64,000 bases of DNA, from contig NC_066580.1 in assembly GCF_024323335.1 (NCBI RefSeq), positions 142,094,188-142,158,187 of the forward strand, read 5' to 3'. A model generated the notes under the pieces. The model saw nothing but the letters and a program-made list of their open reading frames with translations, was not told where the DNA came from and searched no databases. Source of the DNA: Lathyrus oleraceus. Lineage: Eukaryota > Streptophyta > Magnoliopsida > Fabales > Fabaceae. Below, one piece after another: positions 12,462-22,988 of this stretch; position 1 is the stretch's first letter, and every line of letters starts with the position of its first letter. The position numbers were made by a program, and so were the translations under genes.

Positions 12462-12711
12462 CTGCATAATGATTTGATATTTTGATTTTAGAGAAGTGAA
12501 TTGTGACCAAATATTATGCAGATGGGAGATTATTATTTATTTATGTTTTTTGTGATTACCATTTTTCAGAAAAGCAAAAAGTAAAAATAAAACATCATAG
12601 ATGTGGATGAATAAAATTGCATATTTTTAATGATAACTGAAATGCCTAACAATGTTCACTTCTCCCTTAGGCATAGAAGAAGGATTTTTCTTTAAAATGA
12701 AAACAAATTAC
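12462..12711 (-). other. Predicted 250-bp intron between protease and RT (element 1)
   Basis: The donor GTAAT begins at 12711, inside an AAG-TAA codon pair. The acceptor ATGCAG ends at 12462. Removal deletes the protease stop and joins the two reading frames in phase: two bases of the codon lie upstream and one downstream. The same arrangement occurs in element 2 and in the plus-strand Ogre. An intron here is a known Ogre feature; splicing at this copy is not shown. Confidence 0.75.
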
Positions 12712-14768
12712 TTAGAGAGGTGAACAACAATAGGAACATCAACAACAACCTAATTGTTGCAAGTCTGACCATGCGTCACAAAGTTGGCGCAAGCTTCATC
12801 TTCATCGTCCTCAATCACAACAACTGAGTGTTGACTATTACCATGAATGAACCCTCCACTGCGGAAACTCAGTTGCACATCTTCAGCTTTGACATTGAAC
12901 GGTCATAGTTGAAATCCCAATCCGACCCTGTTCTTGTTTTCAGCAATTTCTACCATGTGACCCCACTAATCAGTGTTACTAGTCTCAATAGCTTTTTGAG
13001 CATCCCTCAAATAAGACATGGGTGCCCTAGTTTTCTTTACTTCAGAAGTAGACAAGGCTTGGAATGGAGTTCCAACCTCATCCTCGACTTAAACATAAGA
13101 AAAGGATGACATATGGCTCACTAAAAGCGCCTTCTCTCCATCAACAACGATAAGCTTTCCGTTCTTCACAAATTTAAGCTTCTGGTGCAGAGTAGATGTC
13201 ACAGCTCCTGCTTCCTGAATCCATGGCCTTCCGAATAAACAGCTATAGGCCGAGTGGTAATCCATTACTTGAAAGGTAATCTGAAAATCACTCGGAACTA
13301 TCTTGACTGGAAGGTCCACTTCTTCAATGATAGTTTTACGAGAATCGTTGAACGCTTTGACAATCACGCCATTGTACCTCATAGGGGCGCCTTGATAGGA
13401 AAGTCTGGACAAAGTTGATTTCGGGAGCACGTTCAAAGAGGAACCAGTATCGACCAACACATTGAACAGTGCGTCATCCTTACAGTTCATCGAAATATGT
13501 AGCGCTAGATTATGATTTTTGCCTTCCTCTGGAAGCTCTTTATCACAAAAGCTCAGATTATTGCAGGAAGTAATGTTAGCAACAATGTGGTCAAACTGAT
13601 CCATATTAACATCGTGCTCAACGTAAGCTTGCTCGAGTACCTTCTAAAACGCTTCTCTGTGTGCTTCAAAATTCACTAACAAAGACAACACTAAAATCTT
13701 TGACGGAGTTTGGAGCACTTGCTCCTTCACATTAAACTCACTCCTCTTAATCAACCTTAAAACTTCATCATCATCATTAGTATTCAGCTTGCTGGATTCA
13801 CCAGACTGACATACTGGAGCACTAACGGGATTTACCATAGGTATGTCTACCTTCTTACTGATTGAAACACCCTCTACCTCCCTCGAAAAGATCGGACCAA
13901 AAACACGACCACTACGGGTCACCCTTGCAATATCAGCTATATTCACCAAAAAATCTGCTACAGGGAACGGAATCTCTTGACCATTCTCCACCATTGTGGC
14001 ATTATACTGATAAGGCACAACTTTATCGGATGCATATCGAACAGGGAGGGCTAACCGTATTACCAACGGCGATATTGATCTATTAATGATGTTACTGTTG
14101 CTGCTATCAAATTGGAATACTACCCGCTCAGGGGTCTTGAATAGAGAAACATTCACATCACTTATATCCCTTGACTGTTGAATCTGTATTACATTCTCAT
14201 CCATCAACTTCTAGATATCTCTTTTGACAATTAGGAACCCACGAGGATTCACACTACAAGTTGTACAACCATCATGGACGTGCTCACAATCACTGATCAA
14301 ACACAGAGTTCAGGTTTGTACCACCATGGACGTGGCTCAGGAATTTGAGGTGGATTTCTTAGTTGGATAAGGTTCTTGAGAACATAAGATGGATACAGTT
14401 CGACGTATGACATGGGAATAGGGCAAAAGAGACCTTCTTCCTCTCAAAGTTTTGCTGGTTATTGTTGTTGTTGTTGTTGTTGGTTCTTTGTTGCGGTTGT
14501 TGTTGATGTTATTGTTGTCGAATCGACACTGATTGATTGTTGAAATTGTTGGAAAACACGGGAATCACTGAAGAAACTTGATGTTGGTGTTAACGCGGTT
14601 GAGAACTCCTTCTGACATGAGGCCTCATCTGCCTCCCTACAGATACTGAATTGGTTTCCCCCTCCTTTCTTTTGGAGAAACTTCCACCATACTTCTTACT
14701 AGACGATGCTTCTTCCTTTTCGTTGAGGCATACATTGCATCCAGCATGAGAACTTCTTTGCTACTTTG
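12712..14768 (-). pseudogene. pro: gag C-terminal remnant and protease (element 1)
   Basis: On the minus strand the order is a short gag C-terminal stretch (KRKEGE), a Q/N-rich linker with stops, a linker region, and an aspartic protease with an intact VDTGSSLNVLPKS active site (about 13455). After that come GRPWI and the tail to the intron. Stops occur at 13644 and 13089. Near 14300 the sequence passes directly from YKPEL to the CEHVHDGC region, so the zinc-knuckle segment present in element 2 has been deleted. The gag core is missing upstream of about 14768. Confidence 0.75.
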
Positions 14769-14800
14769 AGAGACTTCAAACAAAAAGCGCAATGAGACAA

Positions 14801-15166
14801 CTACAAAGCGAGAAAAGCAATATGCTCTTTGTTAGAAACTTCGTCAATATCTTTATCATAGCAATAGGATATGTGGGTGGTGAAGGTGACCCTAAAGGTG
14901 TTGCATCCAACAATGTCTTTGGACAGAAAATTTGGATCATAGGTTTCACCAGTAGGCTTAAGCCTTGTGATGGAAGTTATGTCGAAGAGTGTAGGCGTCA
15001 TCATTCCACAAGGGAGGTGAAAAGTATGGTGGGTAATATCCCAAAAATATAAAGAGGAAACTAACATGGTCTGGCAATAACCAGGTCCTACTTTCGACAA
15101 TTGTATTAAGTCAAAAATACCCATGTCTTTCCAGACTTGGGATTTCTTCTTCTCTATTTTTTCCAA
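14801..15166 (-). pseudogene. PMD-like (aminotransferase-like plant mobile domain) fragment
   Basis: A 121-residue open stretch on the minus strand contains the phrases FWDITHHTFHLPCGMM and TPTLFDI..ITRLKPTGE. These match my recollection of plant mobile domain proteins, which occur both as host genes and inside transposons. It sits where ORF1 and gag of an Ogre should begin, just downstream of the LTR. It has no complete domain and no clear start. It could be a captured gene piece, a piece of another element, or the ORF1 of a different Ogre-related family. Confidence 0.55.
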
Positions 15167-15380
15167 CCAACCTAAATAATCATAAGGGTCTCTAAATAAA
15201 GGACAAGATCAAAAGACCCTGAAACCACTATTCATATATGTTAAGTCAATAGGTTCATTAGTCGAAGGGTTTCCCTAATTATCTGGATTAGCATTTTCTT
15301 CGGTATGGATTTCCTCAATGTATCGGGGTATTCGTTACCATTAGAGATATTGACTAAATCCAAGGTAAACCATACAAGTC

Positions 15381-15389
15381 GAGTCGCCA
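15381..15389 (-). other. PBS-like TGGCGACTC next to the LTR
   Basis: TGGCGACTC on the minus strand equals the first nine bases of the tRNA-Arg primer site used at 36666. However, the next bases do not continue the match. In alignment with the plus-strand LTR this place corresponds to TGGCGGCTC inside the LTR at 36605, about 60 bp before its real end. It may therefore be an inner LTR motif rather than the PBS. Confidence 0.35.
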
Positions 15390-16552
15390 CCGCACTTCTA
15401 TTTATCCAAAGGAATGGTTAGAAAGCGAACAAAAACCTAAAAGTTTTATCAAATCAAAAACTAGTAAAAATGTCAGAGATCTGGGTAAGGGGGTTGGTTA
15501 TTCAATGGGAAGGTTTTAAGCACCCAAAACATCCTAGGTACTCCTAGGGAGCCCTTTTCAGACTTGTTGTAAGGTTGGTATTTTGTGAAAATTTGTTTGT
15601 GCAAACATGTTTGTAGAGATGAGAAGAGAATGTAAAAGTTTATTTACAGTTTTGTTTGGATGGATAAACCCATTTCCTACGTACCATCTTAAGAAAAGAT
15701 TAGGATCAAAACCTCGTAGTTCGGGGTAAAAATCTCAAAATGAGTTGGTGAATTGATTGGTCCAAAAGCCTTAAGGTCTTTTGTTATCCAAGGGAGAAAA
15801 CTCAACCTAAAACCACAAATCCACCATGTGAGGATAGCTTCAACATGCTAGTAAGGGGTTAACCCTATAATAAGCATGGAAGACTCATTGTTCATCACTA
15901 AGGATACAGGTGAGTATTACATCTACCTCAAGGTTAACTCAAACCTAATAGCTAAAGGTTATGAAAAGTTTTTGATAAGAAAGTGGCCATTGAAACCATA
16001 AAAGCATTTGAATGGGTTATATTTACCAATGAAAAGTATTTATAAAATATGGTCAAAGTTGATTTAAAAGTTCAATTCAAAATAAGTGTTATGAAAAGAA
16101 AATTTGAAAATCAAAAGCATAAGGCTTAGGTTTCTAATGTTTGAAAACAAATGTTAAATGTTTGCACAAAAGTTTTGACTTGGGCTAGAGTGAAGGGAAG
16201 AAGAAGAATGGCTAAGTCCTAAGCATACAAGAGATAAGGGGTAAGAGAACAAGACCACAAATGGAGTTCCTCTCTTGAGATCATAGTGATGATCCAAGTA
16301 GCTCCCATCCTTTGGAATATGCAAGCAAAATAATAGTAAGCTCAAGCAATCAATAATCAATTTAGCTCTTGGAAAGTTCCTCAATGGCTCTTAGATATCT
16401 CTCTCTTGGAAGCTCATGGCAATGGTTCCTCACTTAGGCTCAATGTTGGAATCCCTAGCACAAGAACACACACATTAAAAAGTTCTATTAAACAAATCAA
16501 GAATGAACAAGCCAGAGTTTAGAAATTGGTCCTTCCAAAGTTCTCTTTAGCA

Positions 16553-16638
16553 TTTATAGCATTCTAAAGGCTCAATGCCTAGTTGCTCTTTGACTTTTAT
16601 AGCACTCTAAAGGCCCAATGCCTAGTTGCTATTTGACT
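16553..16638. repeat. 43-bp unit repeated twice inside the LTR
   Basis: The phrase from TTTATAGCATTC to the TTTGAC end occurs at 16553 and again at 16596 with a few changes. Confidence 0.8.
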
Positions 16639-18507
16639 CCACATTTTGCATAGGGAAAGTCCTAAAGTCTAAGTCCATTTTGTCCATTTCTTTGCATTTG
16701 GTCCACAACAATCAAAACAAAACATAAGCACAATAGCATATACACAATTATGTGCTCAAGTGAGCAAAAGGCAAATTGCATTAACATAAACATGTGCTCA
16801 AATGAGCAAAGGAAAAAGCAAATGAATAATATGTACAAGAATAGTAAATTGCATAAAAGTAAAGAGCAAGAATTAAATGTTAATAGTCAATGTTAGTAGT
16901 TAGTGTGCCATAAGGCAAATTTAGCGCTATGTTAAGCGATCGTAATTGGACTTATGTAGAAATCACAACTATCTGAGGTCGGTCAATAATAATGTAGGCA
17001 ACAACACAAGTTAGAAGCCTTGATTAGTGAACCAAGTTCCAACAACTTGCCATGCCAAAAAGAATATGAGAAATGATCTTGTTCAGGTTTAAGTCCTTTG
17101 CATGATTTAAGAAGCAATCTATCCTTAATGCAAAGCCATTCACTTGATCATTTGATCAAGATGAATTAGATTTGAATCAAGAAAGATTAAACCTCCCTAA
17201 TCAATGCTAACTTATCAACCTTTAACTCATTGATCAAAAAAAGAGAAGAAGAAGAAGATGGATGATGGATAAGGGAAATGAAGAACATAAAGTGCATTAA
17301 GTAAAATGGAATGTACCAATCCATAAATGTTGACCAAAGATAGGAAAGATCAAGGTCAAACCCTCAAAATCAGAAATGAGATGAAGATTGGAAGTCAAGA
17401 AATAAACAAGGTATTTTTGGCATTTTTAATATTTGAAAATAAACTTGAATTAAAATATTAAAGAAAGGTCAAACTTCAAATTCACTTCAAATCAACTTTA
17501 AAAAGTCCAAGTAAATTATCCCATGTTCAACATGGTCAAACAAAGTTTGACAAAAAATTTCAGCATTTTTAAAAGTCAGAAACTATTTTTAATGAATTAA
17601 AAATGAATAAGAATAACCTAATTGAACTAAAATCTCAAATAAATCTCAAATCAATTAAAAAATTGATGAGAATATTTTTCATAGATCCATCATCATTCAA
17701 AGAGGTTGAGAAAATATTTTTGTATTTTTTGGATATCAAAAACTATTTAAAATGAATTACAAATAACCAGAAAAGAGAAAATTCACAAAAAATAAAATGG
17801 AAATTAGAAAAATCATAAAAAAGGAGAGGCGTTGGATCTAAGCTCATTAATTGAGCTGGCACATCCAAAGGTGGAGAGATGCGCGCGCACGATGGTCCCA
17901 AGTCAATGAGTAACATAATGAATTAAAATAAGTCATATCATCCAAGGGCCACGATTCAAACTGGAAACATGATCAAACGGTCTATATGTGATCTGGCAAT
18001 AGGGACGGTGGCCAGCGCCGCCGTCTTCTCTGGTGAGCTCCGACGAAGGCCAAAAAACACAGAGGTTCAAATGCTCACTAAAATGGACGATCTAGGCACC
18101 GTTCGAAAGGTGAAGTGATGTACATCACTCCTATACCACTCACTTTCACTCTAGATTCATATTAAGAGAGAAATCAGAGATGGAAGCTTTATGGTGTTCA
18201 TCATGAACTTGCTCGATTTCAAAGAACACAATACAAAGAGATTCAAAGCAAAAAACCAGTTGATCCACACCTTTGGATTATGAAGATTTGAGTCGCTTTC
18301 CTTGGTTCCTTTTGCAAAACAGAACTTCAATGGATCAAATGATGAAGGTTTAGGAACTTTAGATCTGGAAATTCAACCAAATGCAATTGAATTTCAGATC
18401 TGAATTTTTGAAGAAAGATGAACTTAGTTCCTTTGGTATGGTTGAGGATTCACTCTTGCAGCATTTCAAGCGCCCTTAGGTTGGTTAATTATGAAGCATA
18501 GCACATG

Positions 18508-18515
18508 TATTTATA
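18508..18515 (-). promoter_or_regulatory. TATA box of the minus-strand LTR
   Basis: TATAAATA on the minus strand lies about 1.5 kb from the LTR start, close to the 1.4 kb distance seen in the plus-strand Ogre LTR. This would place the U3/R border just downstream. Motif-based only. Confidence 0.45.
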
Positions 18516-20034
18516 GTTGGAAATGGCTGAGTGCATGAGTTTACTCGTGCGCATGGCAAATGGATTTCTCCTTGCATGGGCTTATGTGATCATGTGGAAG
18601 GCCCAATGAAGATTGGAATGACCTGCTGAGCTCATGTGAATTGCAAATGGACGTGTATAAGAAGTGTAAACAGCTCATGCATGGGAATTTGAATGGAATT
18701 TCACAAAATGCACTTAATCTTCATGCCTTAGAAAATAGTGCTTCCAAACTCCAAATGCTACCTCATGAGTAATGGTTAGAAAGCTTATTGCATAAGGAAC
18801 AAATGATATGTTGATCAAAGTTTCAATTGGGCCTTGGAAATTAGTGAATTTTGAGTTTAAAGTGTAGGGTGGAAAACATGCATAAGTGAAGTTTCCAAAT
18901 TTGGCCAATGTTCAAGCCCTTATGTCTCAATGATGCAAGCTCCAAATGATAAAACCTTCAACATGACAGTTGTAGATATTTCCAAGACAATCAATTTGGA
19001 CTTAAATTCGGAATCATTTGGATTTTTGATGAAAAAGTTATGGGCACTTGAAGTTGGACTTTTTTCCTTTTTGATGCATTTGGCCCAAAGTGACCTATAA
19101 TATTTTGCATTATCACATGTATTTATTTTGAGATTTTGAAATTTTGCTCAACATAACATTTGAATTATACACAATAATATTTCTAATGCATTTGGTTCCA
19201 CCTCAAAATCATAAAAAATGAATGAGTTATGTTCTTGGGAAGTTGACCCAAATTAAGGGTTTCAATCAAAATGACCTATAATGTCTTGGAATGGAAGATG
19301 ACTTTCCAAGCTTCAAATTAAATTTTGATGAAAATGAACGTTATTCATATTTCTCTTAAGAACATTTTTTCTCTTGGGACCATATCCATTTGACCAACAC
19401 ATAGAAAGTTAGGTCTCAGTGCATTTCAAAATAGACAGATGAATTGACTGATCAACTTCTCAAATCCACAACTCATATCTTGATGAATTGATGATTGAGG
19501 ACACTCAAATAAGTTTAAATATGCATGGAATAATGAATTAAAGAACTTCCCTTGATGGTATTTGACCATGGGCTGAGGTTGCTTCATGAGCAAGGCATTA
19601 TTGATGATCAGATGAATTAGGGTTTCCTTGAGAGACAAACCTCAAACCCCTTGACTTTCTTTGATCAAAATGATGAATTGAGATACTAGGGAGGCATATT
19701 TGATGGATGAGAGCTTTGGGAACTATTGCCATGCTTCCTTTCATCTTCTCTTTGACTTTATCAGTGCACAAAGGATTTCTTAGAAGCTTTTAGACCTTGT
19801 GATTGCTCAAGCTGCAAACAAGAAATGTTAGTGACATATTTTTGTGCTTTTGGTTAATAAATAAAATGGGAAAAGCAATGATATACAATTCAAGCATGCT
19901 TGGTGATCTCAAACCACTCACAAGAGGTCCCACCCAAAGGCAAAGGGAACCAATATGTTCATGATCCTTGAGGCTTTGCACATGCAATGTTATGATGCCA
20001 TGAGGGATCTTAGGGCCAAAATTAGGGTCTTACA

Positions 20035-20051
20035 GATGCCCCTATTTAAGG
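20035..20051 (-). other. Polypurine tract region of element 2
   Basis: On the minus strand CCTTAAATAGGGGCATC stands directly before the LTR start TGTAAGACCC. It is almost identical to element 1's tract. Confidence 0.6.
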
Positions 20052-22817
20052 TCATTCTAGCCGGAGAAGTGAAGGTTGAAATCTTCGTCTCGACGAGGTA
20101 GAATGGGCTTAAATAATAACAAAGAGACGAATTTTGGTCCCTACGAGACCTCATGATGCAAATGTATGTATGCAAAAGGGTAATACTTCGTGGGGATATG
20201 TGTCCACAAAGAGAAAAGAAATTAGGAGAAACTGACGATCCATATGAGTAACACACTCAATGGAATAGAGACTCTGGGACTTTTATGGGGATAGAAAGGG
20301 GATAAATTGTGTGAGAAGGACACGACTCAAAGCTTGGGGAGAAGAATTCCAAAAGAATAAATCAATGGAGAGACCCGAGCAAACTCAAAGTAGCATGTAT
20401 TAGGGAATATGCCAATACAAAGGAATTATCCACTATGGACACATCGGATAAAAATCCGGACTCAGATAGGGAGAATCCACTAATGGACCTCACTGGGGAG
20501 ACATCCAAACAGGATCCCTCTGAGGGGAAGCCACAGGATGAGGTATTACCGGTTACTGGGTAATGAGCTCAAGGAGACATGTGATCAAAACACCGGTATA
20601 AGGGTGAGAGAACAACATGCTCGGGGAGAATGAATATCTAAGACCGGTATAAAGGTGAGAGATATCAAACATCCAAAATCATCTGAGGAAAACCCAAAGG
20701 TATATTTCAACTCAGGAAAATCTGACTCTACGGGGGGACCAAAAGTCATAATAGGGAGCAGAGAGGAAGGAACACCAGGGATACCGGTTACTGGGCATAT
20801 AATAGGTGACCGACCAGGGCGTGAATTGGGGAATATTTCCAAGACACTCATCATCCAAAAGAGGGCTAACAGCAAACTCGACTACAGGATGGACATTCGA
20901 CTCCGCAAAAAGGGGATACGAATCTTACTCTACTGGGGAAGAATAAGGACTTTGACTGAAGAGTGCATGAGATATATCATTTATTACCGTCAGAACGTAG
21001 ATAACATACTCGCATGGAGGATTATCCATAACCGGTTACTGGGTTAACAAAGGATAAATCGACCGAAAAGAAAGGACATCGGGATACCGTGAACTAGGTA
21101 CAAAATGATGACCATTCAAAGGGAGAAACGATCATTACCGACAAGCGGTACATGAAAGATGACTCGCTGAGGATACATTGACAAAGGCAATGATCCGGGA
21201 GATATACTCAAAAGGGGTGAAGGACTTATCAATACCGAATATTGGATAATGATAACTGTCAAGGAGGGGATTACACCTACTAGATACAGGGTAGGAAATC
21301 ACGGAAAAGTAGCCGTCATCGGTTAGGATGAATAAAAGGCTAACCCTGCCAACGGGATAAAAATAGGGTTTACAACTACTGGTATGAGGGTAGAAAACAA
21401 AAGAAATGGGACTTATAACTACCGGTATGAGGGTAGAAGGCCATAGAAATGGGACTTATAACTACCGGTATGAGGGTATAAGGCCACAAAAATGGGACTT
21501 ATAACTACCGGTATGAGGGTAGAAGGCCACAGACTCCGTCGGGGAAAGGATGGATAATTACTGGTTAATGAGCAACTATTCATCTAAGCTATGGGGGAGC
21601 GCGGGAAGCGGATACAAGAAACCAATCTGGGATCAAACCAGAGAAGCAATGATGAAACAAGACTTGTCCCTATGAGAATATAACTCAATGGGAAGTTCCA
21701 TCCCAATATATATGTTGGGAGGAAGACAGAAACAACCATCATCCACGAGGACATAACTCGGTGGGGAATATGGAAGAAAGGATAAACATTTTCTGCTTAT
21801 GGGGCTGACTCTACATGAGGAGATCAGACACAGACATCTGCTTGGGAGTATATTTCCAACTAGCAGAAGATAACAGACAAAGATATATGGCAAAGGATGC
21901 AACATGAATATCTGAATGTTAAAATTATGCATGTATGTATGGTTTATGTATAATGAATGCTGACAAACAGACATTTCTAACACAAACAAGTCCACCGATC
22001 GATTGAGTAAACATCATGTACTACATCCCAAGAGAGGAATCCAAGCCTAGTGGAGAACATCCCATCTTCCAGGGTCAGGGGTACCAGGAAACAAAGATCT
22101 CTGCAGGGGAATGATCAACAACCAATCCAACTAAGAACAGGATCACTGCACAGATGAATTCCGCTCGGGAAGCCGCTCCACCGGGGAAATTATCAAAGGG
22201 GATGATGGATCTTCGTGGGGAAAAACCACCAATCAGGGTCACCAAACCGAAAGCTTACACCTGCTGAGGAGGGAGGAGGCTAAAACTTTTACCATACACT
22301 CGACTCGGGAGGAAAAACACAAAAGGCTCCGGAGGAAGAGGATATAAATGCACCAGGAATATGAACAAATGTCTTACCCTGTTCAGAATCATACCATCTT
22401 TGGAAGAGCAATTAAGACATCCTCAGTGTCCTTTCATCATTGTGAATGTTCACTTTATTTAAAAACAAGTTATGAAAAGTTTAATTAAAAACAATGATAT
22501 ATCCCAATTAAAACATGCAAAACATTTGTTTAGTAGAAACAAATAAGAGAGCAAATAATTGGATAAAGGCTCAAATTTATTTGATGGAATGGTAGTCTGC
22601 AAATGGCAAAACCCCATAGATCTTTACAAATTTGAAATTAGTGATATATATTGGAAAAGGGTTACATTGAACATAATGACCATTTCTCCACCAATTCTGA
22701 ATCCGATGTATTTGAAGCTTCAGTTGATGATGATTGAGCGAGAATCTCTGACGGATGACAGTTTGTAGAACAGTGTCTTGTCGGGATTCTGTTACTTGCC
22801 AAATCCCTAATTTTTGC
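20052..22817 (-). repeat. 3' UTR of element 2 with dispersed short repeats
   Basis: Non-coding. The plus strand shows many ACCGGTTACTGGG and ACCGGTATAAGGG phrases between 20535 and 21545. PBS-like phrases such as CTCACTGGGGA (20489-20499) and ACTCTACTGGGGA (20927-20939) also occur; these are antisense to the element RNA. The 130-residue plus-strand reading at 20655-21047 lies across such repeats and is not treated as a gene. Confidence 0.65.
21375..21546. repeat. Four tandem 43-bp units in the element 2 3' UTR
   Basis: Units start at 21375, 21418, 21461 and 21504, each with ACTACCGGTATGAGGGTA (first unit ACTACTGG) and most with AAATGGGACTTATA. They are an amplified local version of the ACCGGT phrase that is dispersed through the UTR. 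Confidence 0.9.
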
Positions 22818-22968
22818 CTAGATTGCCCCAGGATGGGGTACTCAATCTAGCGGGATACATATTTATTTTTTTATGTCTCTAACTTTTGCTTGGATCGCCC
22901 TTTCGGGTTTTCAATCCACCGAGACACTCATTTTTTGCCTAAGCCGCCCTTTCGGGTTTTCAACTTAG
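22818..22968 (-). other. Hairpin array after integrase, element 2
   Basis: Three hairpins. At 22818-22850, CTAGATT pairs with AATCTAG around CCCC/GGGG. At 22891-22918, TGGAT pairs with ATCCA. At 22939-22968, CTAAG pairs with CTTAG. In RNA sense the last two share the same inside: unpaired TGAAAA, a CCC-GAAA-GGG inner stem with GNRA tetraloop, then unpaired CG. They begin about 20 bp after the integrase stop at 22989. Confidence 0.7.
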
Positions 22969-22988
22969 CGAGCTATTCTGTTTTTATT

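Larger units (their letters stand above)
1..15390 (-). mobile_element. Element 1: degenerate Ogre-like (Ty3/gypsy Tat) retrotransposon
   Basis: Read on the minus strand the order is gag remnant, protease, intron, RT, RNase H, integrase, 3' UTR, LTR, which is the Ogre layout. Every coding part carries stops or frameshifts, and a younger LTR element splits RT at 6612-11890. ORF1 and most of gag are missing. In their place, next to the LTR, lies a PMD-like fragment. The LTR at 1-1060 is cut by the window edge. The right boundary near 15390 is set only by a TGGCGACTC match and by loss of similarity to the LTR, so it is uncertain. Confidence 0.8.
15390..20034 (-). repeat. Ogre-like LTR shared by elements 1 and 2
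   Basis: On the minus strand it begins at 20034 with TGTAAGACCCTAA after a PPT, runs about 4.6 kb and ends near 15390. It resembles the plus-strand Ogre LTR near its end (GGGTGCTTAAAACCTTCC and GGATAAATA phrases). For element 2 it is the 3' LTR by position; for element 1 it stands where the 5' LTR should be. It is non-coding throughout, with many short unrelated ORFs. The left end is uncertain by about 100 bp. Confidence 0.75.

Noticed and set aside
15381..15389. Firm call of element 1's PBS
   Set aside because: Only nine bases match and the aligned place in the Ogre LTR is internal; kept as a low-confidence site.
20655..21047. 130-residue plus-strand ORF
   Set aside because: It runs over ACCGGT-type UTR repeats of a minus-strand element and has no homologous motif.
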